64,000 nucleotides of DNA from Streptomyces sp. TSRI0107 (GCF_001905845.1 NZ_LIVZ01000011.1:186001-250000); one strand, 5' to 3'; shown: positions 53,345 through 62,913, counted from the stretch's first letter. Program-made: numbers and translations. Notes: generated from the letters alone by a model not told the origin.

Positions 53345-56300
53345 CTCGTCCGCCTGGCCGAAGTCCAGGACGACGCGGCGGCGGGCACGAGTTGCCCCAG
53401 GCTGCGGAGGGAGAACTCCCGCCGACGTGAGGTCGGCGACCGTGATGACCGGCGAACTCACGATCTTCGAGGTGAGCGCCTGTTGCACGGGTGCGAGGTC
53501 GACCAGCCGCCGCAGGACGGACAACAGCTCGATCAGCTCCTCCGTCCACTCGCGCGGCCAGGCCGTGACGTGGATGTCGTCGAGCGGGCTTGTCTTCCGG
53601 CTGGTGGGGGAGGCCTTCCGGTAGCCGAACCACTTCTTGATGACGTGCATGCCGCCGACTTCGTAGTTCCAGACTTCGGGCGGGACTTCGGTGAAGGTGC
53701 CCGGTCCCACGTGCAGGGTGCTGGTCTCCTTGTCGTAGGTGAGCGTGTCGGGAACGGCTGAGCCGATCGGGGCCGTGTACCGCACCTGCCGTGGGTCGCC
53801 TGACGGAAATCCGACACCGTCCTGGCCGGACGCCGGCGCATCAGGTGGGGAGCCGACCTCGCCGTAAGTCGCCGCCCACAGGAATTCGCGGCCGACGCGT
53901 ACCGCCTCTTGCCATAGTTCCGGGTCGCGGGTGAGCGGTAACCGGACACCGGGGGTTAGGAGTTCTTCGGCGAATTGCTCGGTGAAGGCGCTGTGTCCGG
54001 CGACAGCCAGGGCGTATGCGGCGAGGTCGTGCACGGTCACCTGCTCCAGACCGAGGGCGCCGGCCAGGTACCGGAGAAGGCCTGTGGGAACGTTGGCGCT
54101 CCCGTCGGGATGGAGAACGGGATGTACCCTTCCGCCTCTGCCGTTGAAGTGGTGAGTGTCAGGTAACAGCGCGGTCGCCACCAGCGCCGGACCACTGTTG
54201 ATCTCGTGGCTGCTTTGCTGGTTGAGGAACAACTGCCCCGGCTGTAACGCTTCCCATAGCTCTGCCCGCGGCCGGTCGATGACACGGTGGTCCGCAATGA
54301 GCCACTGGCGGTCGAAACTGCGGAGTCCGATCCGTAAGAGCCGGGGTCGGTCTTGCAATTCGCTCCGCAGACTTCGGTCGGTGTGCGGGAATCCCGGCAG
54401 GCTTGGCGGCCGCGTATCGAGACTGCGGCTGTCGGTTTCCTTGAAGAGGAGAGCCTTCACCTCGGGATCCGCCTCAGCGACCAGACGCGACCACCGTCGC
54501 CGCAGGACGGCGTCGGACGGGGAGGTCACCCACGACCGGTTGGTCTTATTGCCGGGGCTTCCCCACGGTAACAAATCCTCCAGCGCCGGGTAGTCGTCCC
54601 ACCCCGACAAGGTCGCCGGCGTAAACGGCCGCACCCCCTGCGAGTGCGCATCCCGCCACCCCTCGTCATCGAGCCGTACCCCGCGAAGCTGCTCGAACTT
54701 CTCCGCCCTCCTGCCATGCAGTGCCCGGTAATGGATGCGCGCCGGCCTGTCGGAGTCGTGATCCGCCCGCCGTACGAAGACGCAGACCGACAGCGGCTGC
54801 GCGACATGCGGGAACACTCGGGTCGCCACGTCCGACCGCTGCCCCTCAGGAGACAGGTTGATGATCCAGCCCTCGTCGCACGTCCTGCGCAGATAGTCGC
54901 GCATGCCCCGCCCGGCCGGACCGGTCGCGAACGCGGACGGCGTGATGAAGCAGACGACGCCATGCCGGTCGTCCGGATGAGCGTCAAAGACCTTCCAGGT
55001 GGCCCAGCGCCAGAAGTAGACATACATGTTCTTCAGGGCGTGCTCGTAGCGGCCGTTGCCCGGATGCCGGAAGTCGTCCAGGGGTGGACGGCCCTGGCCC
55101 TTCACCCGCTTCTCGATCCAACCGCCCCGGTTCTCGGCCTTGTCGTCGTACGGCGGGTTCGAAATGACCACTGTGACGGGCACGTTGGCCTTGACGTGGT
55201 TGGCGCGGGCGCGGGACACCGAGAGGGCCGCGTACGTCGAGGCCAGCTGCTCTTCCTGGACGTACGGGTCGTCGAGCGTGTCCGTGACGTGGAGGTTGAG
55301 GCCGCCCGGCGGGAGTTGAGCCCCGTGCTTCTTCAGCAGGTCGGCCGTGCGTAACTCGGCGACGGCGAACGGGCCCATCTGGAGCTCGAAGCCGTACAGG
55401 CGCTCGGCGAGCCGGCCGATCGCGTCGGGTGCCATCGCGTCGCCGTGCCGCTCGGCCGCCTGCCGCGCCACCCGCTCGATGATGGTGTGCAGGTAGGTGC
55501 CGGTACCCATCGCCGGGTCGACGATGTGCACGCTCTCGTCGCCGTAGCCGCGTGCCTTGCCCAGGCGGGTACGCAGCACTTCTTCGGCGAGCCGGACCAT
55601 CTCCTCCACCACCTGGTGGGGGGTGTAGTACGAACCGCTGCGCTGGCGGAGGCTGTCGTCGTAGACGGACAGGAACGACTCGTAGAGGTGGAGGTAGGCG
55701 TCCCGGTTGCCCCGGCGGATGACGTCCCACTCGACGGCCGCGACGGTACGGGCGAGGAGGTTCAAGGTCACCTCGAACCGCTCGGTGACGTTGTCGGTGA
55801 GCAGTTGGAGGGCTTTGCCCATCAGGGCGTGGCCGGCGTTGAGGCGGCGGCCGATCTCGTGGAAGCTCGTGCCGGTGAGCGGGATGTCCTCGGTGTGGGC
55901 GAGGAGCAACGCGAAGGTGACCGTCTGGGCGTAGCCGTCGGCGAAGGTGGCGTCGTCCGCGGTGGGGAACAGGAGCCGTCGCCAGTCGCTTCTGAGCCCG
56001 GTGAAGGGGCGGTCGGCCGTGGGGTCGGTCGCGTCCAGCCCGGTCTCGGCCCGCAGTTGTTCCCGTACGGCCTCCCGGAGCAGGCGGCAGAGCGGTGCGA
56101 TGTGCTGGACGAGTACCGAGACGCGCCGAATCTTCGGCGGTTCCCAGCAGAGCACGGCCTGGGCCAAGGCGTCGAAGGCGGCGATGTTGCCCGCTGTCAG
56201 CTTCTCCCCGGCGCTCTTCAGGGCGCCCGACAGTACGACCTCTTCACCGATCTGCGCGCCGTACTGGAAGACACGCCAGTGGGTGCCGTTGGTGTAGAGC

Positions 56301-56641
56301 AGGTTGGGGAGGTCACGCAGCCGTTCCCACTGCCTCTTGTCGTGGCCCGTGAAGGAGTCCGGGTCGATGTTCTTTCCGGGGCGCTTCACCTCGATGTAGC
56401 CGGTCACGTCCGTATTGACGCGTACGGCGTAGTCGGGGCGTACCCCGAGGTGGGGGATGCGCGTCTCCGGGTGCCAGCTGACCTCGGCCATTGCGTGGTG
56501 CTCGGCTATCGTGCGGAACAGCTGCTCCAGAGGGCCACGGATCGCTGCCTCGCGGTCACCTGGGCCCGTCAGGTTCCGCTTGCATTCGGCGCCGAAAGCG
56601 GAGACCGCCTCCTGGAGCCACTGAAGACGTGCGTCAGCCAT
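53339..56641 (-). CDS. Nuclease-methylase restriction-modification protein with type ISP-like C-terminus
   Basis: The 1,100-residue protein has an N-terminal PD-(D/E)XK nuclease pattern (RPDYAVRV with Asp70, YIEVK with Glu84/Lys86). A central adenine methylase core has DPAMGTGTYL (375-384) and NPPY (495-498). The C-terminal half with NQQSSHEINSGPALVATALLPDTHHFNGRGGR and LYxxL-type repeats resembles the Type_ISP_C family. The helicase found between nuclease and methylase in true type ISP enzymes is missing, so it is closer to a type IIG layout. It likely cuts and methylates as one chain. It starts 270 bp from the divergent CoiA-like gene. Confidence 0.85.
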   Translation of the reverse strand: MADARLQWLQEAVSAFGAECKRNLTGPGDREAAIRGPLEQLFRTIAEHHAMAEVSWHPETRIPHLGVRPDYAVRVNTDVTGYIEVKRPGKNIDPDSFTGHDKRQWERLRDLPNLLYTNGTHWRVFQYGAQIGEEVVLSGALKSAGEKLTAGNIAAFDALAQAVLCWEPPKIRRVSVLVQHIAPLCRLLREAVREQLRAETGLDATDPTADRPFTGLRSDWRRLLFPTADDATFADGYAQTVTFALLLAHTEDIPLTGTSFHEIGRRLNAGHALMGKALQLLTDNVTERFEVTLNLLARTVAAVEWDVIRRGNRDAYLHLYESFLSVYDDSLRQRSGSYYTPHQVVEEMVRLAEEVLRTRLGKARGYGDESVHIVDPAMGTGTYLHTIIERVARQAAERHGDAMAPDAIGRLAERLYGFELQMGPFAVAELRTADLLKKHGAQLPPGGLNLHVTDTLDDPYVQEEQLASTYAALSVSRARANHVKANVPVTVVISNPPYDDKAENRGGWIEKRVKGQGRPPLDDFRHPGNGRYEHALKNMYVYFWRWATWKVFDAHPDDRHGVVCFITPSAFATGPAGRGMRDYLRRTCDEGWIINLSPEGQRSDVATRVFPHVAQPLSVCVFVRRADHDSDRPARIHYRALHGRRAEKFEQLRGVRLDDEGWRDAHSQGVRPFTPATLSGWDDYPALEDLLPWGSPGNKTNRSWVTSPSDAVLRRRWSRLVAEADPEVKALLFKETDSRSLDTRPPSLPGFPHTDRSLRSELQDRPRLLRIGLRSFDRQWLIADHRVIDRPRAELWEALQPGQLFLNQQSSHEINSGPALVATALLPDTHHFNGRGGRVHPVLHPDGSANVPTGLLRYLAGALGLEQVTVHDLAAYALAVAGHSAFTEQFAEELLTPGVRLPLTRDPELWQEAVRVGREFLWAATYGEVGSPPDAPASGQDGVGFPSGDPRQVRYTAPIGSAVPDTLTYDKETSTLHVGPGTFTEVPPEVWNYEVGGMHVIKKWFGYRKASPTSRKTSPLDDIHVTAWPREWTEELIELLSVLRRLVDLAPVQQALTSKIVSSPVITVADLTSAGVLPPQPGATRARRRVVLDFGQADES

Positions 56642-56826
56642 CGCTCATTCCCCCCGATCCCCCCGGAGCCCGGACGAAAGACGAGGCCAGGCCCTCATCG
56701 CGCAGTATGAGTCAGGACATGTCAAAGGGGGAGGCGCGTGCAGGAGTGCATCCCAGGCAGCTGTGCGCCCCCAGTGCCACCGTGGAGGAGTTGCCTGCCC
56801 TTGACGTCAGAAAGGCACTCGAACCC

Positions 56827-56855
56827 TTGTGAACTCAGCGCACGAGCAACATACT
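56827..56855 (+). promoter_or_regulatory. Promoter with island motif, site B
   Basis: TTGTGA (56,827-56,832), 17-bp spacer, CATACT (56,850-56,855), with inverted repeat TGTGAACTCAGCGCACG (56,828-56,844). TTGACGTCAG (containing the palindrome TGACGTCA) occurs on both sides at 56,801 and 56,864. The CoiA-like gene starts 56 bp downstream. The type ISP-like gene reads away on the other strand. Confidence 0.75.
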
Positions 56856-56910
56856 TGCGATTGTTGACGTCAGGCGGCTCGCTCGTCGCCCGAGGCGTTG
56901 AGGGGGGCAC

Positions 56911-58485
56911 ATGACGTACGCGGATGGCAGGCTGGTGCAGACCGCGGTGATCGGAAACAGAGGGTCCGACCGCGCCATCATCCTGCCGACGGATGCCGAC
57001 GAACTCGCCCGGTGGCGCCGTCGGCACCCCGACTGCAGCTACTGGTGTGGCACGCTCCTCGGCGGCTGTGGCAACGAACTCTCCGACCGCCTCTACCGGG
57101 ACAAGGTCTGCCACTTTGCTCACCACCCCCACACCTCCTGTCACCGCACGGCGACGGGCGCGAGCAGCGCGGACCACCTCTTCGTCAAGGGTGACCTGAC
57201 CGCTTGGGCCAGTCGGCAGCGGCTGGCGGCCCGCGCCTCACTGCGTCACCTGGGGACCGGTCCGGGGGACGCCGTCGACTTCCGGACTCGTGAGGTCCGC
57301 CAGCACGTGCGGTTCCAGTTCCGCAAGCTGGCCCATGTGGAATGGGCGGTGGACCAGCAGCGACTGAGCCGGGATTCAGCCACCCTCGACTGGGTCTTCG
57401 GACCTGGCGCGGCTCACCCGGAGACGATGGAGGAGTTGTACGACGAGCACGGCTACCTGTTCCGGTTCCGTTGTGAGACGCAGGGGGCGGCGCGCCGTGT
57501 CCGCCTTCGTGCGGAGGACCCGCGGCGCAGCACCGAGTGGGTGCCGCTGGACGCGTGCGTGATGACGCCGGAGGGCCTGCGACTACCGGGCATGGCGCCT
57601 CGGCGCCGCACCCGGTCGGCCCGGTCGGAGCCGCAGGTCTCCACCCCAGGCGACGTCCGAGGGCCCAGTTCGCGGGAAGAGCAAGTCGTCGCCGCTCGAG
57701 CAGCGCTCATGACTGCCGCGAGGCTCCGCACACGCCCGACGTGGACATCCCTGTCCAGAGCTGTTGGCCGGGATCTGTCGGCGATCTCCGACGCGGAGCG
57801 GGTACGACTCCTGTCGGAAGTCGACGAGGCAGCGGGAAGAGACGGCAGTCCACTGCTTTCGGCCCTGCTGCGCACCGACGACGGCGGTACGCCGGTCTAC
57901 TTGGGGCGCGTCATCGCGTCAGTCGGATGTGGAACACCCGCGACAGCTGCCGTTCTGAAGCATTGGTGCCAGCGCGAGGTGGATCGTGCCTTCGCGCTCT
58001 ACGGGAACTCGCCCCGCACGCCTCCGGCCCGCCTGGAGATCAATCGGGACGGTCACTTCGCTCCGGACAGTGCTCCGGCTCAGCAGCCCCGCGTCATTGT
58101 GCACAGCAGAGGCGGACTTTCCCAGGTGTCGGAACGCCAGGCCCGTGAACTGCACCGCTCGGAGGCGCTTCGTCGACACCTGGTGATGGCCAGGAACGAC
58201 AAAGCGGTCAGACTGGTGGCCGCCCTGCTGAAAGAGGGGGAGGAAGTCATTCCCCGGCTGTCTCGGGCCCAGAGCGCCAAGCTGCGTGCCGAGATGATCG
58301 ATGCGCGGAACTGGCTCCGGAGTCGCCTGGAAAAGAAGGGAGCGAAGCGAGTCCGGAAGGCGAAGGCCAAGGCCAAGGCCGAGCAAGCGGCGAAGGCCTC
58401 GACTCGCGGCCGGGTCAGGAGTGGGAAGAAGCGGCAGAAGAGCCCGATGAACGGCGCCCGGCCTCTTCCCGGTCATGGCCAGTAG
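56911..58485 (+). CDS. CoiA-like protein with zinc-cluster N-terminus
   Basis: The 524-residue protein has an N-terminal Cys/His cluster (Cys42, Cys46, Cys53, Cys67, HFAHH, Cys77) followed by SADHLFVKGDLTAWASRQRLAARASLR. This resembles the zinc head and start of the nuclease domain of competence protein CoiA. The middle is less familiar and the C-terminus is a basic coiled coil (KAKAKAKAEQAAKA) ending in Lys/Arg-rich tail, good for nucleic acid binding. The ATG follows GAGGGGGG. It is driven by promoter B. Function in natural transformation is unlikely in Streptomyces, so a defence nuclease role is a reasonable inference. Confidence 0.65.
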   Translation: MTYADGRLVQTAVIGNRGSDRAIILPTDADELARWRRRHPDCSYWCGTLLGGCGNELSDRLYRDKVCHFAHHPHTSCHRTATGASSADHLFVKGDLTAWASRQRLAARASLRHLGTGPGDAVDFRTREVRQHVRFQFRKLAHVEWAVDQQRLSRDSATLDWVFGPGAAHPETMEELYDEHGYLFRFRCETQGAARRVRLRAEDPRRSTEWVPLDACVMTPEGLRLPGMAPRRRTRSARSEPQVSTPGDVRGPSSREEQVVAARAALMTAARLRTRPTWTSLSRAVGRDLSAISDAERVRLLSEVDEAAGRDGSPLLSALLRTDDGGTPVYLGRVIASVGCGTPATAAVLKHWCQREVDRAFALYGNSPRTPPARLEINRDGHFAPDSAPAQQPRVIVHSRGGLSQVSERQARELHRSEALRRHLVMARNDKAVRLVAALLKEGEEVIPRLSRAQSAKLRAEMIDARNWLRSRLEKKGAKRVRKAKAKAKAEQAAKASTRGRVRSGKKRQKSPMNGARPLPGHGQ

Positions 58486-58701
58486 GTGATCGAGCCGAAG
58501 CGTGGGCATGCGAAGGCTCGCTGTACTTGGGTCGGGCCCGGTACTGGTCGGGTGGAGCTGGAAGCGGTGAAGGCCAGTCCTGGTGAGTGGCCTCGCGCGC
58601 AGGCCAACCAGGGCCCGCCCATGGTGACGCCGTGACACAGCTAAGGGCGACCGAAGAGCCCCGGACCTCCGCTGTCAGCGGCGTAACCTATCGTTCCCAC
58701 C

Positions 58702-58995
58702 ATGGCACTCACGGACATCACCGCTTCCAACGTCGTGCAGGCGATCGAAGAGTTCGACAGACTGGGGCGCGACGCCTTTCTCGAACAACACGGCTTCGGA
58801 CGTGCCCGCCGCTATTTCCTGCAGCACAACGGCAAGTTCTACGATTCGAAGGCGATCTTGGGCGTCGCCCACGGCTACGCGGCTGGGCACGAGGTGCTGA
58901 GCTCCAGCGAATTCTCCGGGGGAGAAGGCCATGCCGTCTCGCTGCTTCGACAACTGGGCTTTACCGTGATCGACCGCCCGGCGAACGGACTTTGA
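58702..58995 (+). CDS. Stand-alone ScoMcrA-type N-terminal head domain
   Basis: The 97-residue protein reads ITASNVVQAIEEFDRLGRDAFLEQHGFGRARRYFLQHNGKFYDSKAILGVAHGYAAG then LSSSEFSGGEGHAVSLLRQLGFTVI. This pattern matches the N-terminal head of ScoMcrA, the type IV enzyme cutting phosphorothioated or methylated DNA, and of other actinobacterial proteins. Here it stops with no SRA, sulfur-binding or HNH domain. TATCGT sits exactly 7 bp upstream of the ATG, so a leaderless mRNA is likely and the domain may be a real gene. Otherwise it is a fragment. Confidence 0.65.
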   Translation: MALTDITASNVVQAIEEFDRLGRDAFLEQHGFGRARRYFLQHNGKFYDSKAILGVAHGYAAGHEVLSSSEFSGGEGHAVSLLRQLGFTVIDRPANGL

Positions 58996-59083
58996 GACGT
59001 CAGTACATTCCGGCTCGAGGTCAACGAACACCTACTGGTGTGCCGTGCTTCTCGATGCCGGCGGCGTCGTCGAACCGATTGCG

Positions 59084-60162
59084 CTAGTTCTCCAGACGGA
59101 CCGGCATCAGGATTGAGAACGTCAACTCGTCGTCGATCCGGCGGATCGCGAGCGGTGCCGTGGGAGCGCCCAGTTCCAGGATCAGCTCGTCCCGGGCCCC
59201 GGCGGCGAGCGCGTGCAGCAGGAACTCGCGGTTACCGCCACGTTGTCCTGGTCGTCGTCACCGTCATCGCACACGATCACCGTCCCGTTCTCCGTCACCC
59301 GGAGCACGCTGAGGTCGCGCGGCTCGTCGTCCTGCTCACGCGTTTCGCTCGCGCGGACGGGACCGATCCGCAACGCCTCCGCGAAGGCCGACGTATCGAC
59401 ACGTGCCCGGCGACCGCCGGCAGGTGGACGAGACGACGGTAGTCGGGGAAGTCGCTGCCGAGGCTCTGGCCACCAGCCTGCCGGTCTCCGGTCTCCAGCC
59501 TCACACGGTCACCGTCCACCGAGACCTGGACGGATTCCTCGCCGGTCAGCAGCGCCCGCATCGCGTCGGCGAGCGGCGGCACGACGACCTGCGTCCGAGG
59601 TCCGCGGTACCCGAGTGTGGGTGCCTGCGCGACGGCCATCCGGTAGCGGTCGGTCGCCACGAGGTTGAGGTGTTCGTTCTCGATGTCGAACAGATCCCGC
59701 CGAGCATCGGCAGCTCGGGATCGGTGCTGGTCGCGAAACGGACCGCGTTCAGCGCGGCGGCCAGTACCGGTGCGGGGACGGACAGCTCAACGGTGGTGGT
59801 GGCGGTGGACGAAGCCATGGGGTTCTCCCGATGGTCGATCAGCGCTCGGAGCGTGGAGAAGTCGCTGCGGGCCTCGGCCAGGCCCCGTTCGAGTCGACGC
59901 AGGTGCGCCTTGAGGAGCCCGCGCACCAGGTCCGGGTCCGCGTTGGACCAGCCGGCCAGTACCAGACGGATGTCCGCCAGGGGCATGCTGGCCCGGCGCA
60001 GGCAGGCCAGCAACCGGGCCTCTTCCAGTTGCCCGGGCTCGTACCAGCGGTAGCCGCTGACCGGGTCCACCCAAGCGGGGACCAGCACACCGGCGTTGTC
60101 GTAGAACCGGAGTGCACTCACGCTCAGCCCACTGTCCCGGGCCATTCCCCGATGCTGCGCAT
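59084..60162 (-). pseudogene. MerR-type regulator fused to a DNA polymerase III beta-clamp-like domain, frameshifted four times
   Basis: Frame-by-frame reading recovers one 360-residue protein. MRSIGE + MARDSGLSVSALRFYDNAGVLVPAWVDPVSGYRWYEPGQLEEARLL is the MerR-like head. A clamp-like body follows: DPELPMLGGI + LFDIENEHLNLVATDRYRMAVA, DFPDYRRLVHLPA, RVDTSAFAEALR, DNVAV + NREFLLHAL, then DELTFSILMPVRLEN and a TAG at 59,084. Single bases are missing near 60,150, 59,696, 59,415 and 59,233. Streptomyces has intact homologues of this architecture. The ancestral start is at 60,162. Confidence 0.75.
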
Positions 60163-60237
60163 CTCGCTCTCCACACCTGGATCTCTGAGCACTCGACAAG
60201 GTCGAGGGTCAACCCGCAGCTGCGTCCGAGTCTCTCC

Positions 60238-62253
60238 TCAGGAAGGGCAGTCCGCCCTCGTGGTGGCCGTACCCCAACGGATCATCAGGTAGCCGGATCC
60301 GCCGATCTCCGCCACGGCGTAACGGGAGTACGGCCATGCGTCGCCCGCGCTCTCCCGTTCGCTCACCAGGGACCGACATGCCTCGCCGGCGGCCATGTCC
60401 GCCCAGGACTCGACCTGCTGTTGGTTCCACTCCAGGTAGTCCGACCAGACGTACATCGCCGAACTGGCCGGGTCGAAGCCCACCTTGATCTGCCCGTTGC
60501 CGAGTTCGCGATCGGTGCCGAGGCTCTCGCGCATTCCGTTGGTGCCCTCGATGATCTTTCTTGCGGCACCGTCCGCGACCCGGATCTCGGCGCTGTCGGT
60601 GCTGGGGATCATCGCCTGCCCGAGGCCGTCCTCGTCCGGCTGCCAGTCCTGCGTGGCGGCGCCCGAGTCCTGCCCGGTGCCGCTGTCAGCGGCCGACTGG
60701 CACCGGGTGTTGGTGACGAAGTCGTCCCGCCACGTCACCTGGGGAGCGCGGCCCGTCTCCTCCTTGACCATGACGTACTTGCGGTACGGAAGATCCGGGT
60801 GCAGGCGGAGAGCGACATCCCGAACCGCCAGACACATGTTCCTGGCGATCTCCGTCTCGGCGTACATCGCCCCCTGCTCGTCCGAGGTCAGCGTGTAGGA
60901 GAGGTAGATCTCGCGGCGCGACTCGTGGAACCGCACGGTCTTCGGGGCGAAGTCGGCACCGTCGCTCAGATCCTGGGCGAGGACGCCTTCGTCGTGCAGG
61001 ACTGCGCGTGCCACGTCGTGCTCGCCCGCGCCCTGCGCCGCTCGTGTCTGGGCCCAGCTTTCCGCAGTCGCCGAACCGCCGCTGGTGGTCTGCTGTTTCG
61101 CCGCCGTGTCGCCGCTCGCGGTGTTCGCGGAGGGCTGCCCGGAGCTGGCCGAGGTGAGAGGTGTGGCCGACGTTGTGGGCGAGGCCGTGTGCCGGCCGTT
61201 CCCGGTGTTCCCGGGCAGCAGCGCTGCCATTCCTCCGGCCAGGCCGCCGATGACGCCCGCGGCCAGGACGACCGCGCCGACCAGTTGCTTCTTCGAGCGG
61301 CTGCGACCTGCGGGCAGGTGCCATGTCGGGTCGTACCCGGCCGGTACGTCCCAGACGGCCGCGACCATATCCACCGCCGTGGGCGGCATCGCGTCGGCAC
61401 CCACCACCTGGGTGACCTGGGCGGCCAGCAGGGCGGTGCACTCCTGGGCGGCCTCGGCGGCCGAGGGACGGTCACCCGGGTCCTGAGTCAGCGCCTTCTC
61501 CACGATGCCGCGCAGTGGCCCGGGGACACCGTCCAGATCCGCCTCGCCCGACATCACCCGGAAGGCCACCACGTCGGGCGCGCCGGTCCCGAATGGCAGC
61601 CGTCCGGTGGCGGCGTAGGCCACGAGCGCTCCCCACGCGAACATGTCACCCGCCGGGCCGGCGGTTCCCTGGCGGTACTGCTCGGGGCTGATCCAGCCGG
61701 GGGTGCCCGTCATCACCCCGGTACGAGTGACGCTGGTGCCGTCGGCGGCGTGGGCGATACCGAAGTCCAGCACGCGGGGGCCGACGGGGGTGAGGAGGAT
61801 GTTCTGCGGTTTCACGTCGCGGTGCACCACGCCGGCGGCGTGAATCTCGGCCAGCGCCCGTGCCGTGGCGGACGCGAAGGCGTACAGGCTTGCCTCCGTC
61901 AGCGGTCCGTGGGTGGTCACGTGCTGGTTCAGAGTCGGCCCGGGAACGTAGGCAGTGGCCAGCCACGGCGTCTCCGAGTCCGGGTCGGCGGCGAGCAGGG
62001 GGACGAGGTGCGCACCGGTGACGCGCGACGACAGCTCGACCTCGCGCCTGAAGCGCGCACGGAATTCCGGGTCCTGGGCCTGCTCCGGGTGGATCACCTT
62101 CACCGCCACGCGCATTCCGTCGGAGGTGACTCCTGCGTGGACGGTGCCCATGCCTCCGGCGCCGAGGCGGCCGACGATGCGGTAGGGGCCTATGCGGGAG
62201 GGGTCGCCGGGGCGGGCCGGCTGGACTCTTCCGCCGGAGCCAATTGCGCTCAC
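60238..62253 (-). CDS. Membrane Ser/Thr protein kinase with extracytoplasmic domain
   Basis: The 671-residue protein has a Hanks kinase domain with GAGGMG (31-36), Lys52, HRDVKPQN (144-151) and DFG (163-165). A C-lobe GTPGWISPEQYRQG and a single membrane span (~323-346: LVGAVVLAAGVIGGLAGGMAALL) follow. Beyond it is a Ser/Thr-rich linker (350-400) and a ~270-residue extracytoplasmic domain rich in Asp/Glu with two Cys (NTRCQSA, EACRSL). The outer domain probably senses an envelope signal. The GTG start is preceded by GGAAG. It flanks the frameshifted regulator; no partner protein is adjacent. Confidence 0.88.
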   Translation of the reverse strand: MSAIGSGGRVQPARPGDPSRIGPYRIVGRLGAGGMGTVHAGVTSDGMRVAVKVIHPEQAQDPEFRARFRREVELSSRVTGAHLVPLLAADPDSETPWLATAYVPGPTLNQHVTTHGPLTEASLYAFASATARALAEIHAAGVVHRDVKPQNILLTPVGPRVLDFGIAHAADGTSVTRTGVMTGTPGWISPEQYRQGTAGPAGDMFAWGALVAYAATGRLPFGTGAPDVVAFRVMSGEADLDGVPGPLRGIVEKALTQDPGDRPSAAEAAQECTALLAAQVTQVVGADAMPPTAVDMVAAVWDVPAGYDPTWHLPAGRSRSKKQLVGAVVLAAGVIGGLAGGMAALLPGNTGNGRHTASPTTSATPLTSASSGQPSANTASGDTAAKQQTTSGGSATAESWAQTRAAQGAGEHDVARAVLHDEGVLAQDLSDGADFAPKTVRFHESRREIYLSYTLTSDEQGAMYAETEIARNMCLAVRDVALRLHPDLPYRKYVMVKEETGRAPQVTWRDDFVTNTRCQSAADSGTGQDSGAATQDWQPDEDGLGQAMIPSTDSAEIRVADGAARKIIEGTNGMRESLGTDRELGNGQIKVGFDPASSAMYVWSDYLEWNQQQVESWADMAAGEACRSLVSERESAGDAWPYSRYAVAEIGGSGYLMIRWGTATTRADCPS

Positions 62254-62279
62254 GAGTACTTCCTTGAACTGAGAGGGCG

Positions 62280-62296
62280 CCTGAACAGAGAGGCGT
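62280..62296. promoter_or_regulatory. Weak match to the island motif, site F
   Basis: TGAACAGAG (62,282-62,290) equals nine central bases of the reverse complement of sites D and E. The partner half is poor. It lies about 30 bp upstream of the membrane kinase start at 62,253. This could be chance. Confidence 0.25.
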
Positions 62297-62544
62297 GTGA
62301 CAAGGGGAGATGAGTCAGGAGGGCGAAGGCATCGGGCGAGCAGACCTATCAGGCGTGTACGGTTCGGCTGTGGCGAGCAGCCGTGCCGTGATGCTCCGAG
62401 CGGGTGGCACAAGCCCCGGCGGGCAGCCGTCCTCTTCCAGCGGTACTGGGGTGACTCGGCAGCGCGCGACCGCCGTGGCGGTCTCACTAGAACTAGAGTG
62501 CTATACGGGGCGAAACCCGCTCAGGTGTGCTGACGCAGACGGCG

Positions 62545-62913
62545 TCAACGGTCGGCGTAATGCTTCGCCAGATCCTTCAACTCGTTGATCCAGATCTCTG
62601 TGTCGTCGCCGGGGCGTTGATACGGGGCACGGCGGGCCAGTTTGAAGAAGCCCGCGGACGGCACGCTTGTCTCCTTCAGCACCACGAGGGCTGACAGCAG
62701 GGGCAGCGATCCGTCCGGACTTCCCTGAGCGGAGGCGTCCTCCAGCAGGTAGGGCATCGGTCCCTCGTGGGGTGGAACGTGATGGCCGAGCTGCGCCAGT
62801 TCGATGCTCAGTTGGCCGTACTGCAGAGGTTTCGCCCCTTGGCGCGCCCGATCGCGCAGAATCTCGACCAGAGCGTCCAAAGCCCGTTCGTACTCGACAC
62901 TGCCCTTCCGCAT
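62545..62913 (-). CDS. Hypothetical protein, 122 residues
   Basis: The product MRKGSVEYERALDALVEILRDRARQGAKPLQYGQLSIELAQLGHHVPPHEGPMPYLLEDASAQGSPDGSLPLLSALVVLKETSVPSAGFFKLARR is small, soluble and mostly helical. I do not recognise a family. The ATG follows GGGGAGGGG with 7-base spacing, which is a strong ribosome site. Motif site C lies about 100 bp upstream of the start. It ends ~290 bp before the membrane kinase, both on the minus strand. Confidence 0.7.
   Translation of the reverse strand: MRKGSVEYERALDALVEILRDRARQGAKPLQYGQLSIELAQLGHHVPPHEGPMPYLLEDASAQGSPDGSLPLLSALVVLKETSVPSAGFFKLARRAPYQRPGDDTEIWINELKDLAKHYADR

Noticed and set aside
56710..56832. A 41-codon plus-strand ORF upstream of promoter B
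   Set aside because: It ends inside the promoter -35 box, has no recognised family and weak coding bias; could be chance.
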